Shown here in pieces: positions 9,449 to 17,154 of a DNA stretch of 64,000 nt. Position numbers and translations under genes: made by a program. The notes under the pieces are model-generated. The model was not told where the DNA came from. It saw nothing but the letters and a program-made list of their open reading frames with translations, and did not search any database. The stretch lies in the NCBI GenBank assembly GCA_030041985.1, contig JASIAM010000290.1:1-64000 (forward strand), in the 5' to 3' direction. The stretch's first letter is position 1. Each line of letters begins with the position of its first letter. This DNA is from Bryobacteraceae bacterium (GTDB lineage: Bacteria; Acidobacteriota; Terriglobia; Bryobacterales; Bryobacteraceae).

Positions 9449-9750
9449 CAGCTTCTCTTCTTCTGGGAAATCCGGACCTTCAGTTGGCGGGCAGTTTCGC
9501 GGCGCAGAGCAATTTCCGAGCCATCGACCTGAAACACGCGCGGATCCCCGCCCGGGGCGCTCAACCCCGCGGTAATCCGGACGCCAGGCAGGAACCCGAG
9601 TTCCATCAACCGGCGCGCATCCTCACCCGGCAAATCGATGCAATCCAGAACGGCGGTATCGCCCCGGCCCAAATCGACCAGGGTGCCAGCCAGCGGGCCG
9701 TTTTTGGGGAGGTCTGGCGGTTGGGGGTTGTTGCTACCCACTTGCAACAT
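9448..9750 (-). CDS. feoA: FeoA-family SH3-like protein
   Basis: A small cytosolic partner of FeoB with an SH3-like fold that is needed for Fe(II) uptake. The 100-residue product has the family pattern ...CIDLPGEDARRLMELGFLPGVRI and the closing EIALRRETARQLKV. The ATG at 9750 is chosen because the preceding in-frame codons up to 9840 are not conserved-looking; the resulting N-terminus of about 20 residues is a flexible, proline-containing leader. It is the first gene of the minus-strand iron operon, divergent from the acetyltransferase at 9873 across a 122-base intergenic region. I could not identify a convincing Fur box there. Confidence 0.88.
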   Translation of the reverse strand: MLQVGSNNPQPPDLPKNGPLAGTLVDLGRGDTAVLDCIDLPGEDARRLMELGFLPGVRITAGLSAPGGDPRVFQVDGSEIALRRETARQLKVRISQKKRS

Positions 9751-9872
9751 GCTCGTCTTAGTATGCCTTTGGCCCGGTGGCTTGTCAATGGGCCGGGAGG
9801 GCTGGGAGTGGTTTTGCGGCGCATCACGATGGCATCTCAACTGATGCAGAATAAAGCATATACGAGGAGCTC

Positions 9873-10325
9873 ATGCGATCGCAATACAGGATTCGCCGCG
9901 CGGCCGCGCGAGACCTGGACCGGATCGGGGAGATCGAAACCGCCAGTTTCGGCCGCGAAGCCTATGATCGCAAGCTGTTTGCAGATTACCGCCGAACCTG
10001 CGGCGCCCTGTTCCTGGTGGCCGAACGGCGGGGGAAAATTTGCGCCTATCTGTTAAGTTGCCTGCGCGGCGCGGCGGCAGAGCTGGTTTCCGTGGCAGTA
10101 GCCCCGGAAGACCGCGGCAAAGGCGCTGCTTCGGCGCTGCTCGACAGCCTGCTGCGGCGCTTGCGCCGGCGCGGTGCGCGCCGCCTGCACCTGATCGTAA
10201 GGGTGAGAAACCGGGCCGCGCGCGAGCTCTACGAAAAATTCGGATTCCGCCGCGTGCGCAGAGTGCCCGGTTACTATGAGGATGGCGGCGACGGAATTGC
10301 CATGTCGCGGCCAGTGGACGTTTAG
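9873..10325 (+). CDS. GNAT acetyltransferase, RimI-like
   Basis: A 150-residue N-acetyltransferase of the GNAT superfamily. Motif A, which binds acetyl-CoA, is visible as VAVAPEDRGKGAASALL, and motif B as VRVRNRAARELYEKFGFRRV. The C-terminal YYEDGGDGIAM matches the end of RimI-type ribosomal-protein or peptide N-alpha-acetyltransferases. It resembles RimI in length and layout, but no rimI neighbours (tsaB, tsaD) are present, so the substrate is open. A good ribosome binding site (GAGGAG) precedes the ATG. It is divergent from feoA. Confidence 0.8.
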   Translation: MRSQYRIRRAAARDLDRIGEIETASFGREAYDRKLFADYRRTCGALFLVAERRGKICAYLLSCLRGAAAELVSVAVAPEDRGKGAASALLDSLLRRLRRRGARRLHLIVRVRNRAARELYEKFGFRRVRRVPGYYEDGGDGIAMSRPVDV

Positions 10326-10426
10326 CGGCCAATTACCATGTTCGGCCTTCCACTGTTTTTGTGCCGGCTTTCACCAGGCGTGGGACCTGGCGACGGAATT
10401 GCTCATAACATTGCGAGAGGTTTTCC

Positions 10427-10588
10427 ATGCTTCATTACGCATGGATATTCCTGATCCTGGCGATTATTGCGGCGATCTTCGGCTTCGGAGGCATCGCCGC
10501 CGCTGCGGCCGGAATAGCCAAGGTGTTGTTCTTTATCTTCATAGTCATCTTCATCATTGGCTTAATAGCAGGCCGAAGGGCGATCTGA
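10427..10588 (+). CDS. UPF0391/DUF1328 small membrane protein
   Basis: A 53-residue hydrophobic protein with two transmembrane segments separated by a glycine/alanine-rich turn. The sequence [19 protein letters not shown] is the signature of the UPF0391 (DUF1328, YtjA) family, whose members are small inner-membrane peptides of unknown role, often stress-induced. The ATG is preceded by GAGAGG. It lies about 100 bases after the acetyltransferase and is followed by a hairpin at 10618-10638. Confidence 0.88.
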   Translation: MLHYAWIFLILAIIAAIFGFGGIAAAAAGIAKVLFFIFIVIFIIGLIAGRRAI

Positions 10589-10617
10589 CAGGCAGGGCAT
10601 CCTTTTATCAGGCCAGA

Positions 10618-10638
10618 GCCGGGAGCATCACTCCCGGC
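10618..10638. terminator. GC-rich hairpin between convergent genes
   Basis: A perfect 8-bp inverted repeat, GCCGGGAG-CATCA-CTCCCGGC, lies between the stop of the UPF0391 gene (10588) and the stop of the minus-strand gene at 10651. The position suits a shared terminator. The tract after it on the plus strand (CCTTCCCC) is only weakly T-rich and there is none on the minus strand, so intrinsic termination is uncertain. Confidence 0.5.
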
Positions 10639-10650
10639 CCTTCCCCGTGC

Positions 10651-11463
10651 TTAGCGAACGCCTTGCGCGGGTCCCACGATGTGCGACGGGTCCTGATTGT
10701 CTTCCTGGCAGATATATTCCATGAGTTCCCCTTTCGGATCGAGATGATTGTGGGCGATCAAAGTAAAGGGTTTCTCATAGGCTCCGGGATCATCTATGGT
10801 GATTTCTTCCACGAGATTGCCAAGATCGGGCCGGGTGAATCGTTCGACGACGTGAAGTTTTTCGGTGTGGGGATGGCCGGCAAAATCAAACCAGAACAGG
10901 TCGTTGAATCCGATGGTATCGACCACTAGCGTGTCGCCTTCCCAGTGGCCGATGGATTCGCCAAACCAGGTAGGATCGGGGTCTTTAGAATGCTTGCGTC
11001 CGTCCATAAAGATCTGGCGGTAGCTGTGAATGTTGCCTTCAAACAGGAAGAACAGCTTTCCCGGCGCTGTGGCGATGGTCCAAGGATAAGGAGCCATACG
11101 GGGAACGCCGGTAGGCAAGCAATTCGCCTCGGGGTCCTGATTGGCCTTCCGGCTCTTCATGATGTCTTGGTACTTGGGTTCGAGGATAATCTGATCGCCC
11201 GGTTTGAGGATGCGGGAAATGTCGCCCACCAAGCCGTTATCGGGGCGCCAAACGCCGGAAAAATCGGGCTTGCCATCGGGCAGGCGGGGCGCTGGCCCTT
11301 GTGGCACTTGGGGGCCGCGGCCCCGGCCAGCACGTCCGCCGCGGGCGGGCCCATCGCTCTGAATGCTGCCGCCCGGAGGGGGCAAGGCTCCCGGCGCACT
11401 GGCCGTAGGGGCCTGCGCCCACAACGGCGCGGTCAACAGTAAACTCGCGAAAACCTTAGTCAC
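10651..11463 (-). CDS. exported protein of unknown function, Solibacter-type
   Basis: A 270-residue exported protein starting with GTG (11463) after a GGAG ribosome binding site about 11 bases upstream. Residues 1-17 form a signal peptide (LLLTAPLWAQ). A low-complexity Gly/Pro/Arg linker (about residues 22-58) precedes a conserved domain that opens with LPDGKPDFSGVW. It contains HWEGDTLVVDTIGFND, a pattern found in many secreted paralogues of unknown function in Acidobacteriota. No catalytic motif is evident. It follows the catabolic cassette on the same strand, separated by a 76-base gap with an inverted repeat. Confidence 0.65.
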   Translation of the reverse strand: MTKVFASLLLTAPLWAQAPTASAPGALPPPGGSIQSDGPARGGRAGRGRGPQVPQGPAPRLPDGKPDFSGVWRPDNGLVGDISRILKPGDQIILEPKYQDIMKSRKANQDPEANCLPTGVPRMAPYPWTIATAPGKLFFLFEGNIHSYRQIFMDGRKHSKDPDPTWFGESIGHWEGDTLVVDTIGFNDLFWFDFAGHPHTEKLHVVERFTRPDLGNLVEEITIDDPGAYEKPFTLIAHNHLDPKGELMEYICQEDNQDPSHIVGPAQGVR

Positions 11464-11479
11464 TTAAGAATTCTCCTTC

Positions 11480-11523
11480 CACCCGGTTCGCATCTTGCAG
11501 AGGCGAGTGCTGCGGACCGGGTG
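11480..11523 (-). repeat. inverted repeat between rraA-type gene and the exported-protein gene
   Basis: CACCCGGT at 11480-11487 pairs with ACCGGGTG at 11516-11523, and adjacent GC bases extend the stem. It sits between the stop at 11540 and the GTG at 11463. It may terminate the catabolic operon or fold in the leader of the following gene. There is no U-run, so the role is open. Confidence 0.4.
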
Positions 11524-11539
11524 GTTACACCATTCTTTC

Positions 11540-12208
11540 TTACGATCGCTTGGTTTGCAACCGGTGATAACCGATCTGCCGGCGGGCCTCGGCTAACGTC
11601 ATGCCTTCCTGCACAGCACGCCGAATCTGCTCTTCCTTGGCGTCGATCTCTTCGGCGGCCGAAAGCACTGCGCTTTCGTGCTCCCGCGGGATGACCACCA
11701 CGCCATCAGAATCGCCGCGGATGATATCACCCGGATTCACCCGCGCATCTCCGATATTGATCGGGCCATTGACCCCTTCCAACTGAACGCGATCCTTACC
11801 GGTGCGCATGGAGTAACTGCGGCTGAAGATGGGATAACCAAGCGAAAGCGAGAGATGGGTGTCGCGGCATGCGCCATCGATCACCGTCCCGGCGAGGCCG
11901 CGGCGATGCGCCACCATGGTCATGATGTCGCCCCAAACCGTGGCGTTTTCACGGCCGCCGTTATCGATCACCACCACCGCGCCGGCAGGGATGTCGTCGA
12001 TAAAATCACCCACAGTGCCGGGGGGCTTGGCTGCCGGACCATACAAAATGGTGAAGGCCCGGCCAGTGGCACGAAAGCTGTGGTCGAGCGGCTTGATACC
12101 GAGACACTGGCCGGGAATATCCAACCGGTCTAATGCATCACTCAACGCAGTGGTGTCGAGTTTGCGGGCGCGTTCTAAATTTTCATCACCTGGCATGTGG
12201 CTCGTCAC
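11540..12208 (-). CDS. RraA/HMG-CHA aldolase-family protein (second copy)
   Basis: A 222-residue member of the RraA-like fold, which includes class II 4-hydroxy-4-methyl-2-oxoglutarate / 4-carboxy-4-hydroxy-2-oxoadipate (HMG/CHA) aldolases as well as the RNase E inhibitor RraA. The active-site signature of the aldolases is present as GTVIDGACRDTH (arginine and metal-binding aspartate), with the upstream loop VWGDIMTMVA matching G-x-GD-type residues. The start is GTG at 12208, which overlaps the stop of the upstream paralogue as GTGA; an ATG at 12196 is an alternative. In this neighbourhood (LigJ-like hydratase, ABC importer) an aldolase giving pyruvate plus oxaloacetate is more likely than an RNase regulator. 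Confidence 0.78.
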   Translation of the reverse strand: MTSHMPGDENLERARKLDTTALSDALDRLDIPGQCLGIKPLDHSFRATGRAFTILYGPAAKPPGTVGDFIDDIPAGAVVVIDNGGRENATVWGDIMTMVAHRRGLAGTVIDGACRDTHLSLSLGYPIFSRSYSMRTGKDRVQLEGVNGPINIGDARVNPGDIIRGDSDGVVVIPREHESAVLSAAEEIDAKEEQIRRAVQEGMTLAEARRQIGYHRLQTKRS

Positions 12209-12894
12209 TTGGCGTGTGGCTCCAGCAGGTGTTCGTAGCTGGCTCCCATGACCTCACTCATCCTTTGGCCCTGCTCGAGAGCTTCCACCATGGCGGCTTC
12301 ACGGCGGGCGATCAACTCTGCGGTCTCGAGCACGCGCCCGATTTCGTTTTGCGCCACGAATACTACGGCGCTCCCATCGGCGATCACGTAGTCGCCGGGC
12401 GTAACCGGCACATCGCCCACCATGATGGGGATGTTGGTTCCTAATTCTACGATGCGTCCGCGGGAGGTACGGCAGGTATGGTCGCGGGCGAATACGGGAA
12501 AATCGACTTGGCGGCTCTCGTCGATATCGCGCGCCGGGCCTTCGCAGATGACACCCGCGATAGAGCGCCGCTTGGCGCCTCGCGAGAGAACTCCCCCCCA
12601 GGCGGCGGCATCTACGCCACTGCGCTGCTCCACCACGATGATGTCGCCCGGGTGGGCAGCTTCCACGGCGGCGGTGGAAAGGTGGCGGGTGGCAGTGTTG
12701 GGGCCTTCAGAGAATCCCAGCTTGACCGTGAGAACGCGGCCCGCGATCTTGCGGTCACTGGAGAGGCGGTGAATACCGGTCACAGCACCGGGGAGGCCGA
12801 GTTTATCGAGAGCGTCCGAAACGGCGCAGGCATCCAGGCGAATGAGGCGGGTAACGGCATCAGATTCGGTTTTGAGTGCGTCCGGCGTAGTCAA
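12205..12894 (-). CDS. RraA/HMG-CHA aldolase-family protein (first copy)
   Basis: A 229-residue paralogue of the downstream gene and same fold. Conserved elements are CAVSDALDKLGLPG near the N-terminus, AAWGGVLSRGAKRRSIAGV in the middle, the catalytic EGPARDIDE (Arg-Asp pair), and a C-terminal DGSAVVFVAQNEI. The two copies differ clearly, so they may form a heteromer or act on different substrates. It follows the ABC permease on the same strand after a 316-base region, and its last codons overlap the next gene (GTGA). The region 12895-13210 upstream holds only a doubtful small frame. Confidence 0.78.
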   Translation of the reverse strand: MTTPDALKTESDAVTRLIRLDACAVSDALDKLGLPGAVTGIHRLSSDRKIAGRVLTVKLGFSEGPNTATRHLSTAAVEAAHPGDIIVVEQRSGVDAAAWGGVLSRGAKRRSIAGVICEGPARDIDESRQVDFPVFARDHTCRTSRGRIVELGTNIPIMVGDVPVTPGDYVIADGSAVVFVAQNEIGRVLETAELIARREAAMVEALEQGQRMSEVMGASYEHLLEPHAK

Positions 12895-12976
12895 AGTCTC
12901 ACCATGGTGCGGCCAGTCGTCCCTTGGCCCACTGCTACTTATTCTATCGTCGAACAGTTTGCTTTTATGTCAACTA

Positions 12977-13099
12977 TCAAAATTTTCCCGGCGGCCTTGG
13001 CACGAGAAGCCGGCGCAAATCCACGTCCGTCAGCTCGGCATCGGGAACATCCGCCAGCTTCTCGGCCGTCTTGTCTATTCGCTCCTTGAGGCGGAGCAC
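12977..13099 (-). CDS. possible 40-residue peptide or gene remnant
   Basis: Between the permease stop (13211) and the RraA copy, the frame that continues directly after the permease TGA stays open for about 77 codons and ends at TGA 12977-12979. The part after a GTG at 13099 reads as a charged helical peptide (VLRLKERIDKTAEKLADV...) with protein-like codon use. No ATG is available and no ribosome binding site is obvious. It could be a small protein or the tail of a decayed gene. I do not recognise it. Confidence 0.25.
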   Translation of the reverse strand: MLRLKERIDKTAEKLADVPDAELTDVDLRRLLVPRPPGKF

Positions 13100-13210
13100 C
13101 AACTGCGTTCGCTCCTCTCCAGTTGGTGAGGAGCACGTTCCCCATAATGTTTCTGCCGCTTTGATTTTAGCAATCCGATCGTTTCGGTTTGGATCCCGAT
13201 TGAAGCGTTG

Positions 13211-14050
13211 TCACCGTTCCGGGCGCCATCGCGAGAAGCGATGCTCCAGCTTCTCGGCCAGCGCGGTCAGCAGGACTCCGGCGAAGGCGATGATGAGTAC
13301 GCCCACGAAGAGCGTGTCTGTGGCAAAGGTTTGGCCGCCGTAAGCCACCATAAAGCCCACGCCCTGGCTTCCGCCGAACATTTCGCCCACTACCACGCCG
13401 ATCAGCCCGAGGGCGACACCCTGCCGGACACCGGTCAGAATGAAGGGTACTGAACCGGGGATGGCCACCGTCTTGAAAATTTGCCAATCGGAAGCGCAAA
13501 AGGCGCGGGCGGCGCGGACCAGATCAGGATCCACCGAACGAATGCCTCCGGCAGTATTGATCAATACCGGAAAGACTGCGGTGATATAGACAATGAAAAC
13601 TTTCGACCACATGCCCACGCCGAACCAGATGATGATCATGGGAACCATGGCGATACGGGGCGTAGCATAGAGCGCGTTCAGGAAAGGATCAAACAGCAGC
13701 CGCGCCGCGCGATACCAGCCGATGATGACACCGAGCACCACACCGGTCACCAGCGCAAGGCCGAAACCAATGATGAAATTGAGGCCGCTAAAACGCATGT
13801 CGGCGAGCAGGGTGCCATGGAGAAGCGCTTGCCAGAATTGCTTGACAATAGCCGAGGGGCCGCTGAGGAACAACGGCGAGATCTTCCCGGCAGACCAGAA
13901 AGCCTGCCAGATGGCCAGCGCCAACACGACCGCGCTGCCCCCGAGAATCATCGACTCGTGGCGTCGATAGAAGCTCTGGCGCGGCCGGCGCAGCGGCTTG
14001 GTTTTGACTGCCGGACGGGTAAGCGTTTCGGTTTTAGTTGCCATCGCCAA
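13211..14050 (-). CDS. ABC transporter permease, SsuC/TauC type
   Basis: A 279-residue inner-membrane permease of the nitrate/sulfonate/taurine importer family (BPD_transp_1 fold), with about six hydrophobic segments after a basic, cytoplasmic N-terminus of about 30 residues. The EAA-type coupling loop is visible as RAARAFCASDWQIFKTVAIPGSVPFILTG, with the conserved glycine before the hydrophobic stretch. It begins 3 bases after the ATPase stop, so the two are co-translated. Homologues often carry sulfonates or pyrimidine precursors; in this operon an aromatic or carboxylic acid is the better guess. It is the last transporter component before the two aldolase-family genes. Confidence 0.88.
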   Translation of the reverse strand: MAMATKTETLTRPAVKTKPLRRPRQSFYRRHESMILGGSAVVLALAIWQAFWSAGKISPLFLSGPSAIVKQFWQALLHGTLLADMRFSGLNFIIGFGLALVTGVVLGVIIGWYRAARLLFDPFLNALYATPRIAMVPMIIIWFGVGMWSKVFIVYITAVFPVLINTAGGIRSVDPDLVRAARAFCASDWQIFKTVAIPGSVPFILTGVRQGVALGLIGVVVGEMFGGSQGVGFMVAYGGQTFATDTLFVGVLIIAFAGVLLTALAEKLEHRFSRWRPER

Positions 14051-14053
14051 TCG

Positions 14054-14890
14054 TTATTGAGGCGGCCAGACGGTAGGTTCCCCTACCGCCGCCTCGTTCT
14101 CCGCAATCACCACGCCGATGCGGTCCGCTTCCTCTTCGATCAGTTGCCAGATAGCGTCTTCGATTTCGAGAAAACGCGGGTCACGTTTTAAGTGTAGCTT
14201 GCGGGGGCGGTCGAAGGGAACGCGGAACACGCGTTTCAGGCGGCCGGGCCGGGCACTCAGCACGGCTACGCGATCGGCTAGATAAACCGCCTCGTTGATC
14301 TGATGCGTGATGAACAGCACCGTCTTGGCCGCTTGGGCCCAGATCTTCAGCAATTCGGCCTGCATGAATTCGCGCGTTTGGGCGTCGAGCGCGGCAAACG
14401 GCTCGTCCATAAGCAAGACTACCGGATCGGCTGCCAACGCACGGGCGAGATTGGCGCGCTGTTGCATGCCGCCGGAAAGCTCGGAAGGATAATGATTGCC
14501 GAACCCGGAAAGGCCCACCAATTTCAGCAAATAATCGGCGCGTTGGCGCATGGTAGACTCATCGAAGCGCCGCTGCATTTCCATTCCATAGCGGACATTG
14601 CCGAGGATACTGCGCCACGGCAGGAGGCTCGCATGTTGAAACACCACGGCGCGGTCGTTGCCGGGGCCGTGCACCTGCTTCCCATCAATGCGCACCGTGC
14701 CTTCTTCGTAGGGAAGCAGGCCAGCGGCGATGTTCAGCAGCGTGGTTTTTCCGCAGCCGCTCGGGCCGACGATCGCCAGAAATTCACCATCGGCAACGGA
14801 AAGGCAAATATCGTCTAACGCCAGCACCTCGCGCTCGTAGCGCTCTAGCCAATAGCGTTTGGTCAGGTGCTCAATTTCTAGTTTCTGCAT
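14054..14890 (-). CDS. ABC transporter ATP-binding protein, SsuB/TauB type
   Basis: A 278-residue cytosolic ATPase that drives the importer. Walker A is GPSGCGKTT near residue 40, the Q-loop follows as VVFQHASLLPW, the signature is LSGGMQQR and Walker B is VVLLMDEPFAALD, with the switch His in FITHQ. The C-terminal extension of about 50 residues (after RVPFDRPRK) is typical for the nitrate/sulfonate/taurine subfamily. The gene lies 21 bases after the binding-protein gene and 3 bases before the permease gene. Confidence 0.92.
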   Translation of the reverse strand: MQKLEIEHLTKRYWLERYEREVLALDDICLSVADGEFLAIVGPSGCGKTTLLNIAAGLLPYEEGTVRIDGKQVHGPGNDRAVVFQHASLLPWRSILGNVRYGMEMQRRFDESTMRQRADYLLKLVGLSGFGNHYPSELSGGMQQRANLARALAADPVVLLMDEPFAALDAQTREFMQAELLKIWAQAAKTVLFITHQINEAVYLADRVAVLSARPGRLKRVFRVPFDRPRKLHLKRDPRFLEIEDAIWQLIEEEADRIGVVIAENEAAVGEPTVWPPQ

Positions 14891-14911
14891 TCCTCCGCCC
14901 AGTCCCAGCTT

Positions 14912-15955
14912 TTACCGGTACGCCTCTTTCGCCTTGCGTTCCTCCTCGGCCTTGATGCCAGGCCCGAACACCTTTTCAAAATATCCTTCTTTGACCAGGC
15001 GGTCGACCAGGCTGTTGTCTATAACGGCATGAAAATCGTAATTGCGGATACGCGTGGAAGCTTCCGAATCAGCCTGATTGAGGACGGACTTCACGGCGTC
15101 GGCCAAGACATAGGGCACCCGCTCCATGAGGTTGCCCTTGGCCTGAATATCGTAAACCCGTTCGACATCCGCCTGGCTGGCCATGGGGTCGTACACCCTG
15201 TACGCTTTGACGGCCGCAGGCTTGTCATCGTAGAAGCGTTTGATGGCCTCGGTATGCGCCTTGATCAGGTCTTCCGCCAGCTTGGGATGAGAAGCCAGGG
15301 TGGCCTTCTTGAACAGGTATACGGTGGAGGCGTACACATCGTTGTAGTCGGCCATGTTGGCCAGCACTTTGTAGCCGGCTTCTTCCACCTTGAAATATTG
15401 CGGCGCGGTGAGCAGAGTGGCGTCAGCGCGGCCGCCGATCAGAGCCGCGGCGCGCCCGGACGCGTCCGTCCCCACGGGTATCCACTGCACATCGCGGGAG
15501 TTCAAGCCAAAATGGGCGAGCAGAGCGATGGCGTAGTTGTAAGGCGCGTCGCCAATCTGGCTGACGGCGAAGCGCTTGCCTTTGAGATCCGAACCTTTGG
15601 CGATGTTCTTGGCGGCCATCAGCGCGAATGCGCCCTTGTTCAGTGAGCTGCCCATCATCACCAGCGAGCCATCTTTGGAGGCGGCCTGCAGGGCCTGTTC
15701 CATGGAGTAATTGGTCATGGCGATTTCGCCGCTCACCAACCCCGCGATGCCCGACGGATGGGCGCCGAAAGAGAGCGTTACGTCGTAGCCGTATTTCTGG
15801 TAATAGCCGCCTTCCTTGGCCAGATACATAGGCCAGGAAGCGGCGCTGCGAGTGGGATAGTTGATGGTGATTTTCTGTAGGCCCTGAGCGGACGCGGTAA
15901 GGCCGAAGGCGCCGAGAAGAGCCGCCACCATAAATAGCCGCCGTTGCGGTCTCAC
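14912..15955 (-). CDS. ABC transporter substrate-binding protein, NMT1/SsuA-like
   Basis: A 347-residue periplasmic solute-binding protein. A signal peptide spans residues 1-23 (MVAALLGAFGLTASAQ). The mature part has the NMT1/SsuA pattern: KITINYPTRSAASWPMYLAKEGGYY, then GEIAMTNYSMEQALQAAS and KGKRFAVSQIG. Proteins of this type bind taurine, sulfonates, thiamine pyrimidine or aromatic acids. Here the ligand is inferred to be a substrate of the downstream LigJ/RraA-type enzymes. The GTG start overlaps the hydratase stop as GTGA. Confidence 0.88.
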   Translation of the reverse strand: MRPQRRLFMVAALLGAFGLTASAQGLQKITINYPTRSAASWPMYLAKEGGYYQKYGYDVTLSFGAHPSGIAGLVSGEIAMTNYSMEQALQAASKDGSLVMMGSSLNKGAFALMAAKNIAKGSDLKGKRFAVSQIGDAPYNYAIALLAHFGLNSRDVQWIPVGTDASGRAAALIGGRADATLLTAPQYFKVEEAGYKVLANMADYNDVYASTVYLFKKATLASHPKLAEDLIKAHTEAIKRFYDDKPAAVKAYRVYDPMASQADVERVYDIQAKGNLMERVPYVLADAVKSVLNQADSEASTRIRNYDFHAVIDNSLVDRLVKEGYFEKVFGPGIKAEEERKAKEAYR

Positions 15956-16983
15956 GACGTAGCTCCTTTCGTCGCCTCCGCCCCAACGTCCAGCTTGAAA
16001 ACTTTCTTCGCGTTGTCTTCGAAGATCATTTTTTTCTCAGCGGCGCTGAGCCAGTCGAAGGCTTCGATCAGGTGGCGGGTTTCGTCGAGCCACTTTCCGG
16101 TTTTGGGATCCTTAACGGTTCCTACGCCCGGCCGCTCTGTGCCGAACAGGCAGCGGTCCGCGCCTACAGTTTTGATCAGCAGGGCAAGTGAGTCGGCGGA
16201 ATAGAGGACGGTATCGTAATAAAGGTTGCGCAGGCGGCCGGAGAAACGCGGCCCGCCGCCGCGGAGGGATGAGGCTTCCCAGCGCGCCCATTGGTAGGGA
16301 ACAGCGCCGCCGCCATGGGAAACCACGATGCGCAACGAGGGAAAGTCCGTGAATACGGTTGAGTTCAACAGAGAGACCACCGAGATCGTCTCTTCGTTGA
16401 TGAAGTGAGTGGAGTACGTGAGCCTTTCCGAGCGGCAGCCGGCGGAGTGAATGTGGCCGGCAATATCGAGTTCCACCATCTTCTCGTAGAGCGGATACCA
16501 AAAGCGGTCGCCCAGGGGAGGAGTTTCCACACCGTTCGCTTCGCCCGGATCCGGATTCAGCAGCAATCCCACGAAACCGTCCTGTTTGACGCATTTTTCG
16601 AGATACGCGAGCACGGCCGCGGGACTGACGCCGGGAGTAAGCGGCAAACCACAAACCCCGCGAAATGTTTGGGGGAACAACTTCACCTCTCGCGCAATGA
16701 TGTTGTTGGTTTCTTCGGTGAACCAAGCCACCAGCTTGGGGCTTTCGCTGGTCATCATTTGATAAGGGCGTGGGGAAATGATCTGCATGTCGGTGCCCGC
16801 CTCTTTGAGCTGGGCCAAATGGGAAGAGCCGCCGAACACGGGGGAATTCAAAGCCTTCACAATGGCGTCGTCTGTGGCGTTGACGGCGCCGCGGCCATGC
16901 CCGCCGCGATGGGCCAGGATCTGTGCCTTATAAACGTAGAGGCTGTCCGGCGCCGTCACGTGCGCATGCGCGTCAATTACCAT
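15952..16983 (-). CDS. ligJ: LigJ-like 4-oxalomesaconate hydratase (amidohydrolase superfamily)
   Basis: A 343-residue amidohydrolase-superfamily enzyme (COG2159). Its nearest remembered relative is LigJ, which hydrates 4-oxalomesaconate to 4-carboxy-4-hydroxy-2-oxoadipate in the protocatechuate 4,5-cleavage pathway. Shared blocks include LFPQTFRGVCGLP, LLLNPDPG, DRFWYPLYEKMVELD and SHGGGAVPYQWAR. Metal ligands are HAH near the N-terminus, the His of GHIHSAG and E283 in FGTERPG; the glutamate replaces the usual superfamily aspartate, as in LigJ near residue 284. The ATG at 16983 is preferred over 17016 because AGGAGG lies 6 bases upstream. It leads an operon with the ABC importer and two CHA-aldolase-fold proteins. 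Confidence 0.8.
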   Translation of the reverse strand: MVIDAHAHVTAPDSLYVYKAQILAHRGGHGRGAVNATDDAIVKALNSPVFGGSSHLAQLKEAGTDMQIISPRPYQMMTSESPKLVAWFTEETNNIIAREVKLFPQTFRGVCGLPLTPGVSPAAVLAYLEKCVKQDGFVGLLLNPDPGEANGVETPPLGDRFWYPLYEKMVELDIAGHIHSAGCRSERLTYSTHFINEETISVVSLLNSTVFTDFPSLRIVVSHGGGAVPYQWARWEASSLRGGGPRFSGRLRNLYYDTVLYSADSLALLIKTVGADRCLFGTERPGVGTVKDPKTGKWLDETRHLIEAFDWLSAAEKKMIFEDNAKKVFKLDVGAEATKGATS

Positions 16984-17000
16984 TCCTACCTCCTGAGATC

Positions 17001-17047
17001 GTGCCTCGATGGGCACAATTCTGGGCTACGCGTGATTCTATCACGCG
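17001..17047. promoter_or_regulatory. two inverted repeats in the divergent ligJ-pel intergenic region
   Basis: CGCGTGATTCTATCACGCG (17029-17047) is a palindrome with perfect 7-bp arms and a 5-bp spacer. A shorter one, GTGCC-N6-GGCAC, lies at 17001-17016, close to the hydratase start at 16983. Both sit between divergent operons, where a repressor or activator site is expected. The regulator is unknown; no regulator gene is adjacent. Confidence 0.45.
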
Positions 17048-17154
17048 CTCCCTCGCCGCCGCTGTAACACCACCCTTCCGCGCTTCCGCGGGCGGCTTTG
17101 CAAAGGCCCCTACAGTGGCGCGGCTGTTCTGCCGATCAGCGTAATTGTAGGGTC

